Below are positions 24,389 to 33,810 of a DNA stretch of 64,000 nucleotides, piece by piece. Within the stretch, counting starts at the first letter, position 1; every line of letters begins with the position of its first letter. The notes under the pieces are model-generated. The model was not told the origin of the DNA and did not search any database. It was given only the letters and a program-made list of their open reading frames with translations. A program made the translations under genes and the position numbers. This DNA is from Nonomuraea coxensis DSM 45129 (GTDB lineage Bacteria > Actinomycetota > Actinomycetes > Streptosporangiales > Streptosporangiaceae), in contig NZ_CP068985.1 of NCBI RefSeq assembly GCF_019397265.1, positions 6,316,001 to 6,380,000 on the forward strand, in the 5' to 3' direction.

Positions 24389-25812
24389 CCGGCCTCGCTC
24401 CCCGCCGCCGTTGCCGGTGCCGGTTCGAGCGGCCGCCCGGCGATGGCCCGCAGCAGGTGGTAGCCGCCGAGCACGACGATGGTGCCGAGCGCGATGCCCT
24501 CCAGGGTGAGGTCGCCGCCGACGAAGTGGCTGACCGGCCCGATGGCGAGGATGATGCCGGCGCCGGTCGGCACCATGTTGACGGGGTCGGCGAAGTCGAC
24601 CCGGTTCTCGATCCAGATCTTCGCGCCGAGCAGGCCGATCATGCCGTAGAGGATGACGGTGACGCCGCCGAGCACGCCGCCCGGCGTGGCCGCGACGAGC
24701 TGCCCGAACTTGGGGCACAGCCCGAACAGGATCGCGATGACGGCCGCGATGTAGTAGGCGGCGGTCGAGTAGACCTTGGTGGCCGCCATGACGCCGATGT
24801 TCTCGGCGTAGGTGGTGGTGGGCGAGCCGCCGACCGCGGTGGCGACCACGGTGGCGACGCCGTCGGCGGCGACCGCGCGGCCGACGTAGGGGTCGACGTC
24901 CACCTTGGTCATCTCGCCGACGGCCTTGACGTGCCCGACGTTCTCGGCGACGAGCGCGATGACGGCGGGCAGCACCAGCAGCACCGCCGAGAAGCGGAAG
25001 TCGGGCCCGTGGAAGCTCGGCAGCCCGAACCAGTCGGCCTTGGCGACGTTGTCGAAGCTCACCCGGTCGTGGGAGAAGGCCGTGGCCAGGCAGTACGGGC
25101 CCTCGGGCGCGCAGGCGTTGCCGGCCGCGTCACGCAGGTTGGCGCCCGGCAGCACGGAGGTGACCGGCCCCGCCAGGCGGTCGAGCACCCACGACAGCAC
25201 GAACCCGGCGACCAGCCCGACCAGCACCCCGATCCGCCCGATGAAGCCCTTGAACGCCACGATCACCACGAACGTGATGAGCATCGTGAGCAGCGCGACC
25301 CAGTGGTCCTGGGGCCAGTAGACGTCGGCGACCACGTACGCGAGCCCGAACCCGATGAGCATGACCACCGCGCCCGTGACGACGGGAGGGAACACCTTGT
25401 GGATGATCTGCACGCCGAGGAAGTGGATGGCGACCCCGATGAGCGCCAGCACGAAGCCGGCGACCAGGATCGCGCCCGTCACGATGGCGTCCGCGCCCGC
25501 AGTGTCGCCGCCGAAGGCCGCCCGGATCGCGAGCACGCCGCCCACGAACGAGGCGCTGGTGCCGAGGTAGCTGGGCACCTTGCCCTTGACGATCAGCAGG
25601 AACAGGATCGTCGCCACGCCCGACATCATCACCGCGACGTTGGGGTCCAGCCCCATGACGAGGGGGAAGACGAACGTCGCGCCGAACATCGCGATCACGT
25701 GCTGCGCGCCGAACCCGACCATCCTGGGCCAGCTCAGGCGCTCGTCGGGCCTGACCACCTCTCCGGGCGCCAGGTGCTTGCCGTCACCGTGTCTGGTCCA
25801 TCCCAAAACCAT
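24385..25812 (-). CDS. NCS2 family nucleobase:cation symporter (uracil/xanthine permease type)
   Basis: A 475-residue carrier with about 12-14 membrane helices, close in layout to uracil permeases of the NCS2 (NAT) family. Visible signatures are GFGAQHVIAMFGATFVFPLV near the N-terminus, ALVAENVGHVKAVGEMTK and GGSPTTTYAENIGVMAATKV (the NAT signature region). It would import a nucleobase with protons. The ATG at 25812 follows AAGGGG. As first gene of the hydroxylase operon it probably supplies that enzyme's substrate. Confidence 0.9.
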   Translation of the reverse strand: MVLGWTRHGDGKHLAPGEVVRPDERLSWPRMVGFGAQHVIAMFGATFVFPLVMGLDPNVAVMMSGVATILFLLIVKGKVPSYLGTSASFVGGVLAIRAAFGGDTAGADAIVTGAILVAGFVLALIGVAIHFLGVQIIHKVFPPVVTGAVVMLIGFGLAYVVADVYWPQDHWVALLTMLITFVVIVAFKGFIGRIGVLVGLVAGFVLSWVLDRLAGPVTSVLPGANLRDAAGNACAPEGPYCLATAFSHDRVSFDNVAKADWFGLPSFHGPDFRFSAVLLVLPAVIALVAENVGHVKAVGEMTKVDVDPYVGRAVAADGVATVVATAVGGSPTTTYAENIGVMAATKVYSTAAYYIAAVIAILFGLCPKFGQLVAATPGGVLGGVTVILYGMIGLLGAKIWIENRVDFADPVNMVPTGAGIILAIGPVSHFVGGDLTLEGIALGTIVVLGGYHLLRAIAGRPLEPAPATAAGSEAG

Positions 25813-25951
25813 GAGCGCCCCTTTTGCGCTGGGCCTTGCCGGCGACCCGTTTACCGTTGCGGGCACATTAGGCCCGCCCCGGTAGTCCTACACGGGCATG
25901 ATCTGCCAAATCTGCGCGGCCCACCAGTGGAAACCTCGCGCACATGTCGAT

Positions 25952-26161
25952 CTAGGCGACGTGAATCGAGAAACCGTCGCCGCTCACGACCTGGCCGGCC
26001 CGGATCTTGGCGGTCTTGCGCAGCTCCACCTCCCCGTCCACGAGGACCAGGCCCTCGGCGATGAGGTGTTTGGCCATGCCGCCGGTCTCGGTGACGCCGC
26101 AGTACTTGAGCAGGTCGCAGAGCGGGATGAAGTCGGAGCGCAGTTCGAAGTCGAGGTCCAC
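25952..26161 (-). CDS. small S4 RNA-binding domain protein (YbcJ-like)
   Basis: A 69-residue protein that is just an S4 fold: FIPLCDLLKYCGVTETGGMAKHLI, then LVLVDGEVELRKTAKIRAGQVV. S4 domains bind structured RNA; this small family includes E. coli YbcJ. It starts 10 bases after the PucR gene stop and may be co-transcribed with it, though no link in function is obvious. About 140 bases without a gene separate it from the permease. Confidence 0.85.
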   Translation of the reverse strand: MDLDFELRSDFIPLCDLLKYCGVTETGGMAKHLIAEGLVLVDGEVELRKTAKIRAGQVVSGDGFSIHVA

Positions 26162-26171
26162 AGAGGACAGC

Positions 26172-27797
26172 CTAGATACCTCTCATGCGCAGCACGTGCA
26201 GGGCCAGCGTCAGGTTGAGGCGCAGATGCGGGTCGTCGGTGAAGTTGCCGAGCATCCGCTCCAGCTTGCCGATGCGGTAGCGCAGCGTGTTGTAGTGGAA
26301 GTGCAGCCGGCGCGCGGTCTCGGCCACGTTGAGGTTGGTCTCCAGCAGCACCTGGAGGGTGCGGCGCAGGTCGGCGTTCTCGGCGTCGTCGTCGGCGGCG
26401 AGCGGGCCGAGCGTCTCGCGGACGAACGCGTGCAGCTCGTCGGTGTCGTTGACCAGCGACAGCAGCCGGTAGACGCCGAGCTGGTCGAAGTGGGCGACCG
26501 CGCCGGGCCCGTGGAGCTGGCGGCCCACGCGGGCCGCCTTGAGCGCCTGCGCGTACGCCTCGGGCAGCGCGTCCGCCCCTGGGCTCGGCCGGGAGGTGCC
26601 GGTGGAGAACGTGGCGGGCGGCAGGTCGGCGAAGGCCGAGGCGGCGTCCTTGGCCACCCGCGCCGCGTCGAGCGCGGCGTCGATCACCGCGACCACCTCG
26701 TGCGAGAACCCGGCCACCGCGCCGCGCTGGTCGTGCCGCCGGACGGCCGCCGTCCAGCAGGCGACGAGCCGGTCCTGGGCGCTGCGCTCGTCGCCGTCGG
26801 GGTCGAGCTCGGCCACGAGCACGGTCACGGGCCGCGACAGGTCCCACCCGAACGCCCGGGCGCGGGCGGTGACCCGTTCGGCCGCGCCGGCCCGGCCGGT
26901 GAGCACGTCGCGCAGGAAGTCGGCGCGGTATTTGCTCTCGACGGCGTTGACCGCCTCCTGCCGGGTGACGACGAGCGCGGCCACGGTGGCGGCCCGCTCC
27001 AGGATGCCGACGTCGCTGTCCCTGATCGCGGTCGAGGCGCTGTAGGCGACGATGCGGCCGTGGTGGTGCCCGCCGGCCAGCACGGGCACGGAGGCGTACT
27101 CCCTGCCGCGCCCCCCGGCCCCGGCCCTGGCGGGCGCGCGGGCAGCCGTGGTGGGCGGCCCCTCGCGGGAGATCGACTCGCGCAGCGCGGCCACCTGCTC
27201 GGCCGGCCCGGCGGTGGCCAGCACGGCGCCGGCGCCGTCCACGACCGCCACCGACACGTCGAGGAGCTGCGCCACCTCGGCGGCCACCTCGCGGAGCCCG
27301 CCGCCCGCCAGCACGACCTGCACCAGCGCGCGGTGCGCCTCCTCGGCGCGGGCCAGCACGGCGGCCTGGCGGTTGAGTATGTCGGTGAGCACCTGGTTGA
27401 GGATGTCGTCGAAGCCCACGTCGTTGGGCAGCAGGATGAGCGGGAAGCCGAGCCGGTCGGCCTGCTCCACCATGTCGCCGGGCAGCTCGTCGACGTACCG
27501 GCCGAGCTTGATCGCCAGGGCGGCGAGGCCGCGCTCGTCGAGGTCGGCGACCAGCCGGCCGAGCGACTGCGGGGTGTTGCGCAGCGGGTAGCCGGTGGTG
27601 AGCAGCAGCTCGTGCGGCTTGACCCAGGCCAGGATGTCGGGGACCTCCATGACGTTGAGCCGCTGCACGATGCGGCCGAGCCCGCTCTCCCCCGCGATGA
27701 GCCTGGCCTCCGCGAGGGTCGACACGCCCAGCACCTCCCCGACGGAGACACCGTGAATGATGGTGCCGGTGCTGGCGAGACGGACTGGGGGCTCCAT
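26172..27797 (-). CDS. PucR family transcriptional regulator
   Basis: A 541-residue regulator. The N-terminal purine-catabolism PucR domain spans about residues 18-140 (SVGEVLGVSTLAEARLIAGE ... LPGDMVEQADRLGFPLILLP), a GAF/GGDEF-like middle follows, and the C-terminal PucR helix-turn-helix is LLETNLNVAETARRLHFHYN then LRYRIGKLERMLG. In Bacillus PucR responds to allantoin-type intermediates. It is placed between the permease-hydroxylase operon and the divergent carbamoyltransferase-like operon and is the obvious regulator of both. Confidence 0.9.
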   Translation of the reverse strand: MEPPVRLASTGTIIHGVSVGEVLGVSTLAEARLIAGESGLGRIVQRLNVMEVPDILAWVKPHELLLTTGYPLRNTPQSLGRLVADLDERGLAALAIKLGRYVDELPGDMVEQADRLGFPLILLPNDVGFDDILNQVLTDILNRQAAVLARAEEAHRALVQVVLAGGGLREVAAEVAQLLDVSVAVVDGAGAVLATAGPAEQVAALRESISREGPPTTAARAPARAGAGGRGREYASVPVLAGGHHHGRIVAYSASTAIRDSDVGILERAATVAALVVTRQEAVNAVESKYRADFLRDVLTGRAGAAERVTARARAFGWDLSRPVTVLVAELDPDGDERSAQDRLVACWTAAVRRHDQRGAVAGFSHEVVAVIDAALDAARVAKDAASAFADLPPATFSTGTSRPSPGADALPEAYAQALKAARVGRQLHGPGAVAHFDQLGVYRLLSLVNDTDELHAFVRETLGPLAADDDAENADLRRTLQVLLETNLNVAETARRLHFHYNTLRYRIGKLERMLGNFTDDPHLRLNLTLALHVLRMRGI

Positions 27798-27928
27798 GGG
27801 GAGATTGTGACCCCGGGAACGGTCTGTCAGGAAGAGCCAACCTTCCCGCGCACTGTTGGCAAATTTCTCCGTACGGAGGGTTCGCGGGCCGTTCTACGGT
27901 CAGGTCCAAGGTCGGTCAGGGAGGTCCG

Positions 27929-28813
27929 GTGCCCGTCGGTGTCCATGTCAGCACGTCCGCGCGGCGCGAGCGCGTCCACGTCTCGGGAGCGGCGAGCACC
28001 GCGGTCCGGCCGCTCCTGGAGGCGACGCGGCGGCCCGCCCGGGTGCTCGCGGCCTTCCCCGCCGGGGTCTACCTGGAGGTGCGGACGGAGCTGGAGCCGA
28101 CGGTGATCGCGGTCATCACCGGCGATGCGGTCCGGCTGCCCAACTCCGTGCTGCTGGCGGGCGGGCTGCCCAGGGCCGAGGTGGGCGAGGAGGCGTGGGT
28201 GGGCGACCGGGGCGTGGACCTCGGGCCGCTGAGCCTGCGCGTACGGCGCTGGTGGGATCCCGCCCCGCCGCTGGGACCGGTGGACCTGGCGGGCCTGGAG
28301 GCGGCCGCCGCGGTCCTCGCGCGGCCGGCGGAGCCCGCTCCCGGGCTGCCGGGCAACGGCGCGGTGGACGCGCTCGCGGCGGCCTGCGGGCGCGGCTGGC
28401 TGCTGGGCATGGCGACGGCGGCCGAACAGCTGGTCGGGCTCGGGCCGGGGCTCACGCCGAGCGGTGACGACGTGCTGGCCGGGCTGCTGGTGACGCTCCG
28501 GCATCTCGGGACGGCGACGGGGACGGAACGGGCGGTGTGGCTGGCCGGCTGGCTGGCGGCGACCGTGACCTTCGACGCGCGCACCCGTACCACGCCCCTG
28601 TCGGCGACGCTCCTGCACTGCGCGGCCCGGGGCGAGGCGAGCCCGGAGGTGACGGCGGTGCTGCGCGGCGTCGCCGGCGCGCAGCAGCTCGAACCGGCGC
28701 TGCGGCGGCTGCGCCGCGTCGGCCACACCTCGGGCGCCGACCTGGCGCAGGGCGTGGCCATCGGCGTGGACGCGGTGCTCTCCCTCGCCCGGTCCGCGGG
28801 CGGGCGTCCGTGA
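27929..28813 (+). CDS. allH: DUF2877 protein, AllH-like subunit of oxamate carbamoyltransferase
   Basis: A 294-residue DUF2877 protein; the signature LVGLGPGLTPSGDDVLAGLL is present. In E. coli the DUF2877 protein YlbF (AllH) is one of three subunits of oxamate carbamoyltransferase, which ends anaerobic allantoin breakdown by forming oxamate and carbamoyl phosphate from oxalurate. The next two genes encode the other two subunit families in fused overlap, so the set is complete here. The gene is divergent from pucR with about 130 bases between. The symbol is by family and context. Confidence 0.8.
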   Translation: MPVGVHVSTSARRERVHVSGAASTAVRPLLEATRRPARVLAAFPAGVYLEVRTELEPTVIAVITGDAVRLPNSVLLAGGLPRAEVGEEAWVGDRGVDLGPLSLRVRRWWDPAPPLGPVDLAGLEAAAAVLARPAEPAPGLPGNGAVDALAAACGRGWLLGMATAAEQLVGLGPGLTPSGDDVLAGLLVTLRHLGTATGTERAVWLAGWLAATVTFDARTRTTPLSATLLHCAARGEASPEVTAVLRGVAGAQQLEPALRRLRRVGHTSGADLAQGVAIGVDAVLSLARSAGGRP

Positions 28814-30159
28814 GCGGGGAGGTCGTCCTCGTCCGCAAGGGCGCCTACCACGACTCGGTGCAGCTCATGCGGGTGAGCAGGGCGCTTCTGGCGACGCCCG
28901 GCGTCGAGGCGGCCATGGTCGCCATGGCGACGGAGCTGAACGTGGCGGTGCTCGGCGACCTCGGCTTCACCGTGCCGCCCGCGGGTCCGGGCGACCTGCT
29001 GATCGCCGTACGGGCCGACGATCCCGGCGCGGCCGTGGCGGAGGCGGACCGGCGGCTCGCCGAGCTGGAGCGGCCCGGCGAGGCGGGGGCGGACGGGCAG
29101 CGGCCCCTCACGACGGGGTCGGCGATCCGCCGCGAGCCCGCCGCGCTGGCGCTGGTCTCGGTGCCGGGCGAGCACGCCTTCTGCGAGGCGTACGACGCGG
29201 TGACGGCCGGGCTGCCGGTCATGATCTTCAGTGACGGCGTGCCGGTCGCGCTGGAACGGCGGCTGAAGGAGCTGGCGGAGGAGCGGGACGTCCTCGTCAT
29301 GGGCCCCGACTGCGGCACCGCCTCGATCGGCGGGGTGGGGCTCGGCTTCGCGAACGTGCTCACGCCGGGTCCCGTGGGCGTGGTGGCGGCCTCAGGCACC
29401 GGCGCGCAGCAGGTCACCTCGCTGCTCGACTGGGCGGGGACGGGGGTCAGCCACATCCTGGGCGTGGGAGGCAGGGACCTGTCGGCCGAGGTCGGCGGCC
29501 TGTCCACGTTGCGCGCGCTGCGCCTGCTCGACGACGATCCGGCCACCGAGCTGATCGTGCTGATCTCCAAGCCGCCCGCCCCGGAGGTCGCGGGGGCGGT
29601 GGCGGAGGCCGTGGCGGGGCTGCGTACGCCGGTGGTCAGCGCGCTGCTGGGGCGGGACGCCGCCGACCTCACCGGCGCCGCCGAGGCGGCGCTGCGGGCG
29701 CTCGGGCGGCCGGTGCCCGAGTGGCCGTCCTGGCCGGGCCCGGTGCGCGGCGGCGCGCGCAAGACGCTCAGGGGCGTCTACTCCGGCGGGACGCTGTGCG
29801 CGGAGGCCGCGCTGGTCGCCGGGCGGGGCGACTTCGTGGACTACGGCGACGACGTCTACACGCGGGGCCGCGCGCACCCGATGATCGACCCGGCGCTGCG
29901 CGTGGAGGCGCTGGCGCGGGCGGCCGAGACGGACGTGGTGCTCATGGACGTCGTCCTCGGCCACGCGGCCGACCCGGATCCCGCCGTGACGCTCGCTCCC
30001 GCGATCGCCCGCACGCCCGCCACCGTGGTCGTGGCGCTGGTCGGCACCCTGGGCGATCCGCAGGACCTGCACCGCCAGGCGGCGGCCCTCCGGGAGGCGG
30101 GCGCGGCCGTGTACCTCTCCAACGCCCAGGCCGCCCGGCACGCCAGGAGCCTCGTATGA
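28810..30159 (+). CDS. allF: FdrA-like acyl-CoA synthetase-fold protein, AllF subunit
   Basis: A 449-residue FdrA family protein, related in fold to succinyl-CoA synthetase alpha. It shows VMGPDCGTASIGGVGLGFAN, GVVAASGTGAQQVTSLLDWA, GGRDLSAEVGG and VYSGGTLCAEAA. It is slightly shorter than E. coli FdrA (about 555 residues). It overlaps AllH by GTGA and AllG by ATGA. With AllG and AllH it should form a carbamoyltransferase acting on oxalurate or a relative. A carbamate kinase, which in enterobacteria recovers ATP from carbamoyl phosphate, is missing from the window. Confidence 0.82.
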   Translation: MSGEVVLVRKGAYHDSVQLMRVSRALLATPGVEAAMVAMATELNVAVLGDLGFTVPPAGPGDLLIAVRADDPGAAVAEADRRLAELERPGEAGADGQRPLTTGSAIRREPAALALVSVPGEHAFCEAYDAVTAGLPVMIFSDGVPVALERRLKELAEERDVLVMGPDCGTASIGGVGLGFANVLTPGPVGVVAASGTGAQQVTSLLDWAGTGVSHILGVGGRDLSAEVGGLSTLRALRLLDDDPATELIVLISKPPAPEVAGAVAEAVAGLRTPVVSALLGRDAADLTGAAEAALRALGRPVPEWPSWPGPVRGGARKTLRGVYSGGTLCAEAALVAGRGDFVDYGDDVYTRGRAHPMIDPALRVEALARAAETDVVLMDVVLGHAADPDPAVTLAPAIARTPATVVVALVGTLGDPQDLHRQAAALREAGAAVYLSNAQAARHARSLV

Positions 30160-31544
30160 CCTTCCTGTCCGCCCCGTCCCGCGTCGTGACCGCCGGGGCC
30201 GGCCTGCTCGACGAGTCCCTGGCCGCGCAGGCCGTGGCCACCACCCCGGTGGACTGGCGCCCGCCGCTGCCCGGCACCGCCGAGGCGCTGGCCGTGGTGC
30301 TGACCGACCCGCGCAGGCAGGCCGCGAACGAGCTGGCCGCCCGCCGCCTGACCGCCGCGAGGCCGCACCTGGTGGGCGTACGGCGGGCCTCGGAGGTGCT
30401 GAGCGAGGCGCTCGCGGGCGGCGCGTTCCTGCACGCGGGTCCGCCGATCACGTGGGAGCGGGCGTCCGGGCCGCTGCGCGGCGCGCTGATCGGCGCGATG
30501 CTGCTGGAGGGCCGGGCGGGCGACGAGGCCGACGCGGAGCGCAGGCTGGCGGCCGGCGAGGCGGCGCTGCGGCCCTGCCACGAGCACGGCGCGGTGGGGC
30601 CGATGGCGGGCGTGGTGAGCCCGTCGATGTGGATGTTCGAGGTGCGCGACGAGGAGCACGGCGGCCTCGCGTACTGCTCGCTGAACGAGGGCCTGGGCAA
30701 GGTCCTGCGCTACGGCGCGTACGGCCCCGAGGTGCTGGAGCGGCTGCGCTGGATGGACGAGGTGCTCGGCCCGGTGCTCGCCGCGGCACTGGCCGCGACC
30801 GGGCCGCTCGACCTGCGCGCGCTCGTCGCGCAGGCGCTGCAGATGGGCGACGAGTTGCACAACCGCAACCGCGCGGCCACCTCGCTGCTGCTGCGCGAGC
30901 TGGCCCCGGCCGTGGTCGAGGCCGCTCCGGGGCGGGCGGCGCAGGTGCTGCGCTTCATGGGCGGCAACGACCACTTCTTCCTCAACGCGGGCATGGCCGC
31001 GGCCAAGGCCGCCACGGACGCGGCCCGCGACGTGCCCGGCTCGTCCATGGTGGTGGCGATGGCGCGCAACGGCACCGACTTCGGCGTGCAGGTGTCGGGG
31101 CTCGGCGGGCGCTGGTTCACCGGCCCGGCGGGGGTGCCCGACGGGCTCTATCTCGGCGCGTACGGCCCTCAGGACGCCAACCCCGACATCGGCGACTCCA
31201 CGATCACCGAGACCTCGGGCCTCGGCGGCTTCGCGATGGCGGCCGCGCCGGCGATCGTGCGTTTCGTGGGCGGCGAGGTGGCCGACGCGGTGCGCGCCAC
31301 CCGCTCGATGTACGAGATCACGCTCGCCGAGCATCCGGCGTACCAGATCCCGGGGCTCGGCTTCCGCGGCACGCCGGTCGGCGTCGACGTCGCGCTGGTC
31401 GCCAGGACGGGCGTGCTGCCGGTGGTCAACACCGGCATCGCGGGCCGCGTCCCGGGAACCGGTCAAGTGGGAGCGGGTCTGGTCGAACCGCCCGCGGAGG
31501 CGTTCGTGACCGCTTTGCAGGCATTGGCCGCGGCGACTAAATGA
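30156..31544 (+). CDS. allG: DUF1116 protein, AllG subunit
   Basis: A 462-residue DUF1116 (YlbE-like) protein. Characteristic stretches are RPCHEHGAVGPMAGVVSPSM, QMGDELHNRNRAATSLLLRE, GGNDHFFLNAGMAAAKAATD and RNGTDFGVQVSGLGGRWFTG. It completes the AllF-AllG-AllH set. The gene order here is H-F-G. The operon ends here; an AT-richer stretch of about 150 bases without an open frame separates it from the kinase gene. Confidence 0.85.
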   Translation: MTFLSAPSRVVTAGAGLLDESLAAQAVATTPVDWRPPLPGTAEALAVVLTDPRRQAANELAARRLTAARPHLVGVRRASEVLSEALAGGAFLHAGPPITWERASGPLRGALIGAMLLEGRAGDEADAERRLAAGEAALRPCHEHGAVGPMAGVVSPSMWMFEVRDEEHGGLAYCSLNEGLGKVLRYGAYGPEVLERLRWMDEVLGPVLAAALAATGPLDLRALVAQALQMGDELHNRNRAATSLLLRELAPAVVEAAPGRAAQVLRFMGGNDHFFLNAGMAAAKAATDAARDVPGSSMVVAMARNGTDFGVQVSGLGGRWFTGPAGVPDGLYLGAYGPQDANPDIGDSTITETSGLGGFAMAAAPAIVRFVGGEVADAVRATRSMYEITLAEHPAYQIPGLGFRGTPVGVDVALVARTGVLPVVNTGIAGRVPGTGQVGAGLVEPPAEAFVTALQALAAATK

Positions 31545-31699
31545 TCCAATTTGAAAGAATGCATATCTGCACGTCAGATGGGATGTAAAGGCGCATCGGC
31601 TTCCCTTGCGCATTCCCCGGCCGTTATCGTAACGAACCTCATAATCTGCAAGTAGCGTGATGAACGCACGTGACGGATGAGGGAGATGGGGGCGGGATC

Positions 31700-33766
31700 A
31701 TGGCAGCGGACCGCTTGCTCAGCGGATCCGGCCCGGAAGGGGACGCCGCGGCCGGCGCCGCCCCCAGCCAGGGCCGCCTGGTCGGCCGGCGCTACCGGCT
31801 GATGTCCCCGGTCGGCAGGGGCGGCATGGGCATGGTGTGGCACGCCCACGACGTGCTGCTCGACCGGGACGTGGCGGTCAAGGAGCTCATCCTGCCCTAC
31901 GGGCTCGACCACGCGGGCAAGCAGCTCGCGCACCGGCGGATGCTGCGCGAGGCGAGGTCCGCCGCCCGGCTGCAGCATCCCGGCATCGTGACCGTCCACG
32001 ACGTCGTCGAGGAGGACGGGCGTCCCTGGATCGTCATGGAGCTGGTCCGGGCGTGGTCGCTGGAGCAGGCGGTGCGCCAGAGCGGGCCGCTGCCGGTGCT
32101 CCAGGCGGCCGAGATCGCCATCCGGGTGCTCGACGCGCTCATGCACGCGCACGCCGCCGGCATCATGCACCGCGACATCAAGCCCGGCAACGTGCTGCTG
32201 ACCTCCGACCGCGTCGTGCTGACCGACTTCGGCATCGCGGCGATCGAGGGCGACGTGACGATCACCCAGACCGGGCTGCTCATGGGGTCGCCCGCGTACA
32301 TCCCGCCGGAGCGGCTGTCGGGGCGGGCGATCACGCAGGCGGCCGACCTGTGGTCGTTCGGCGCGACGTTGTACGCCGCCGTCGAGGGGCGGCCGCCGTA
32401 CGAGGGGCCCGACCCGGTCGCGGTGCTCGGCCAGGTGCTCACGCAGGCCCCGATCACGCCGCAGCGCGCCGGCTCGCTCCTGCCGGTGATCGAGGGCCTG
32501 CTGCGCAAGAACCCCGCGGAGCGGCTGACCGCCCCGCAGGTCGTCGAGATGCTGGAGGCGGTGCTGCGGGCGCACGGCTCGGTCCGGCCGCGGGCGCCCG
32601 AGCCGCTGCCGAGCCCGGCGGAGCCGGTGCCCGCCGACCTGCTGCCGCCGCTGGACACGCCGTCGGGGCCGATGCCCTCGCGGATCGTGGAGACGCCCTC
32701 GGGGCCGGTCCGGGTCCCGTACGACCCGCTCACCAGCCCGTCGGGCGGGCACGCGATGCCGTACGACGGGCTGTCCACGCCGTCCGGCAGCCACCGCACC
32801 GACCAGCTCCCGCGCCCGCAGGGCTTCGGCGATCCCGGCGGGCCCGGCCGGCCGTTCGCCGGGGGCACCGGTCCCCGCGTCCCGGCCCGCGACCTCGGGC
32901 CCGGCCTGGACGCGGACCCGGACGACGACCTGATCGACGGGCCAGGCCCGCATCCGCGCCCGATCCTGCCGCTGACCACGGACAGCCGCTCCGCCGGCCC
33001 CGCGGACACCCCGTGGCCGCTGGCCTCCCCCGACGACCTGCGCGAGCACTCCCGCGGCCTGACCGACGACCTCCGCCCCGGCCGCCTGACCCGGCTGCCC
33101 GCGGCCGCGCCGCGCACGGGCAGGAGCCGGCGCAGGGCCGAGGACGACGACGGCCTGTGGATGCGCGACGGCCGGCCGACCCCGCTCACCATCGCCGGGT
33201 CCCTGGTGCTGGTCGGCGGCGCCATCGTCGCGGCCGTCCTCGGCCTGTCGAGCGGCGGCTCCCCCACGCCGGCGGCCGGACCGCCGGCCGCCACGGCCAC
33301 CGCCCGCACCCTGCAGAGCGAGCCGTCGGCGGCGCCCGACGGCTACCGGGAGCAGACCTCGGCCGGGTTCACCGTCGCGGTGCCCGAGAACTGGAAGCTG
33401 ACGGCGGCGGGCGGCCTGGCCACGTTCGCCGGGCCGAAGGACTCCGGGCTGCGCGCGGTGGTCGAGGACGCCACCCCGGAGGACGACGGCGGCCTGGCGG
33501 AGCTGAGCCACCGTGAGTCCGAGGGCGGGCGGGAGAGCTACATCCAGGTGCAGCTCCAGGCCGTGAACTACCGGGGCTGGAAGGCGGCCGACTGGGAGTA
33601 CACGTACACGACCGCCGCCGGCGTCCCGATGCACGCGCTGACCCGGTACGTCACCCTCGACGACGCCACCGCGTTCACGATCACCTTCGACGTGCCCGAG
33701 CTGAAGTGGGACGAGCAGGCCGACATGCGCAAGGTGTTCCTGGACACGTTCAGGAAGACCACCTGA
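31700..33766 (+). CDS. receptor-type Ser/Thr protein kinase
   Basis: A 688-residue eukaryotic-type kinase. The kinase domain covers about residues 25-290: GRGGMGMVWHAHD (glycine loop), VAVKELILP (ATP Lys), HRDIKPGNVLL (catalytic loop) and DFGIAAIEG (metal loop). A long Pro/Ser-rich juxtamembrane stretch follows, with TPSGP/TPSGS-like repeats, then one membrane helix (LTIAGSLVLVGGAIVAAVLGL near residue 505) and an extracellular C-terminal domain of about 150 residues. The external domain is not PASTA. ATG 31700 is preferred over GTG 31670 because purine-rich GGGAGATGGGGGCGG precedes it. Signal sensed is unknown. Confidence 0.88.
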   Translation: MAADRLLSGSGPEGDAAAGAAPSQGRLVGRRYRLMSPVGRGGMGMVWHAHDVLLDRDVAVKELILPYGLDHAGKQLAHRRMLREARSAARLQHPGIVTVHDVVEEDGRPWIVMELVRAWSLEQAVRQSGPLPVLQAAEIAIRVLDALMHAHAAGIMHRDIKPGNVLLTSDRVVLTDFGIAAIEGDVTITQTGLLMGSPAYIPPERLSGRAITQAADLWSFGATLYAAVEGRPPYEGPDPVAVLGQVLTQAPITPQRAGSLLPVIEGLLRKNPAERLTAPQVVEMLEAVLRAHGSVRPRAPEPLPSPAEPVPADLLPPLDTPSGPMPSRIVETPSGPVRVPYDPLTSPSGGHAMPYDGLSTPSGSHRTDQLPRPQGFGDPGGPGRPFAGGTGPRVPARDLGPGLDADPDDDLIDGPGPHPRPILPLTTDSRSAGPADTPWPLASPDDLREHSRGLTDDLRPGRLTRLPAAAPRTGRSRRRAEDDDGLWMRDGRPTPLTIAGSLVLVGGAIVAAVLGLSSGGSPTPAAGPPAATATARTLQSEPSAAPDGYREQTSAGFTVAVPENWKLTAAGGLATFAGPKDSGLRAVVEDATPEDDGGLAELSHRESEGGRESYIQVQLQAVNYRGWKAADWEYTYTTAAGVPMHALTRYVTLDDATAFTITFDVPELKWDEQADMRKVFLDTFRKTT

Positions 33767-33770
33767 CCCG

Positions 33771-33793
33771 TTTTGCACTGATCGTTCCAGAAC
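33771..33793. promoter_or_regulatory. operator copy 1 (TetR/Cmx pair)
   Basis: This 23-bp site, beginning TTTTGCACTGATCG and ending TTCCAGAAC, is nearly the same as the site at 34403-34425 upstream of the efflux gene; 19 of 23 bases agree. It covers the -35 area of a leaderless tetR promoter whose -10 is TAGCGT (33798-33803), so the TetR protein probably represses itself. Confidence 0.6.
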
Positions 33794-33810
33794 GTGCTAG
33801 CGTGGCCGTC

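Noticed and set aside
27798..27928. PucR box in the pucR/allH divide (shared TTGGCAAAT with the permease upstream region)
   Set aside because: Only a 6-base core is shared with the permease promoter and it is too short to separate from chance.
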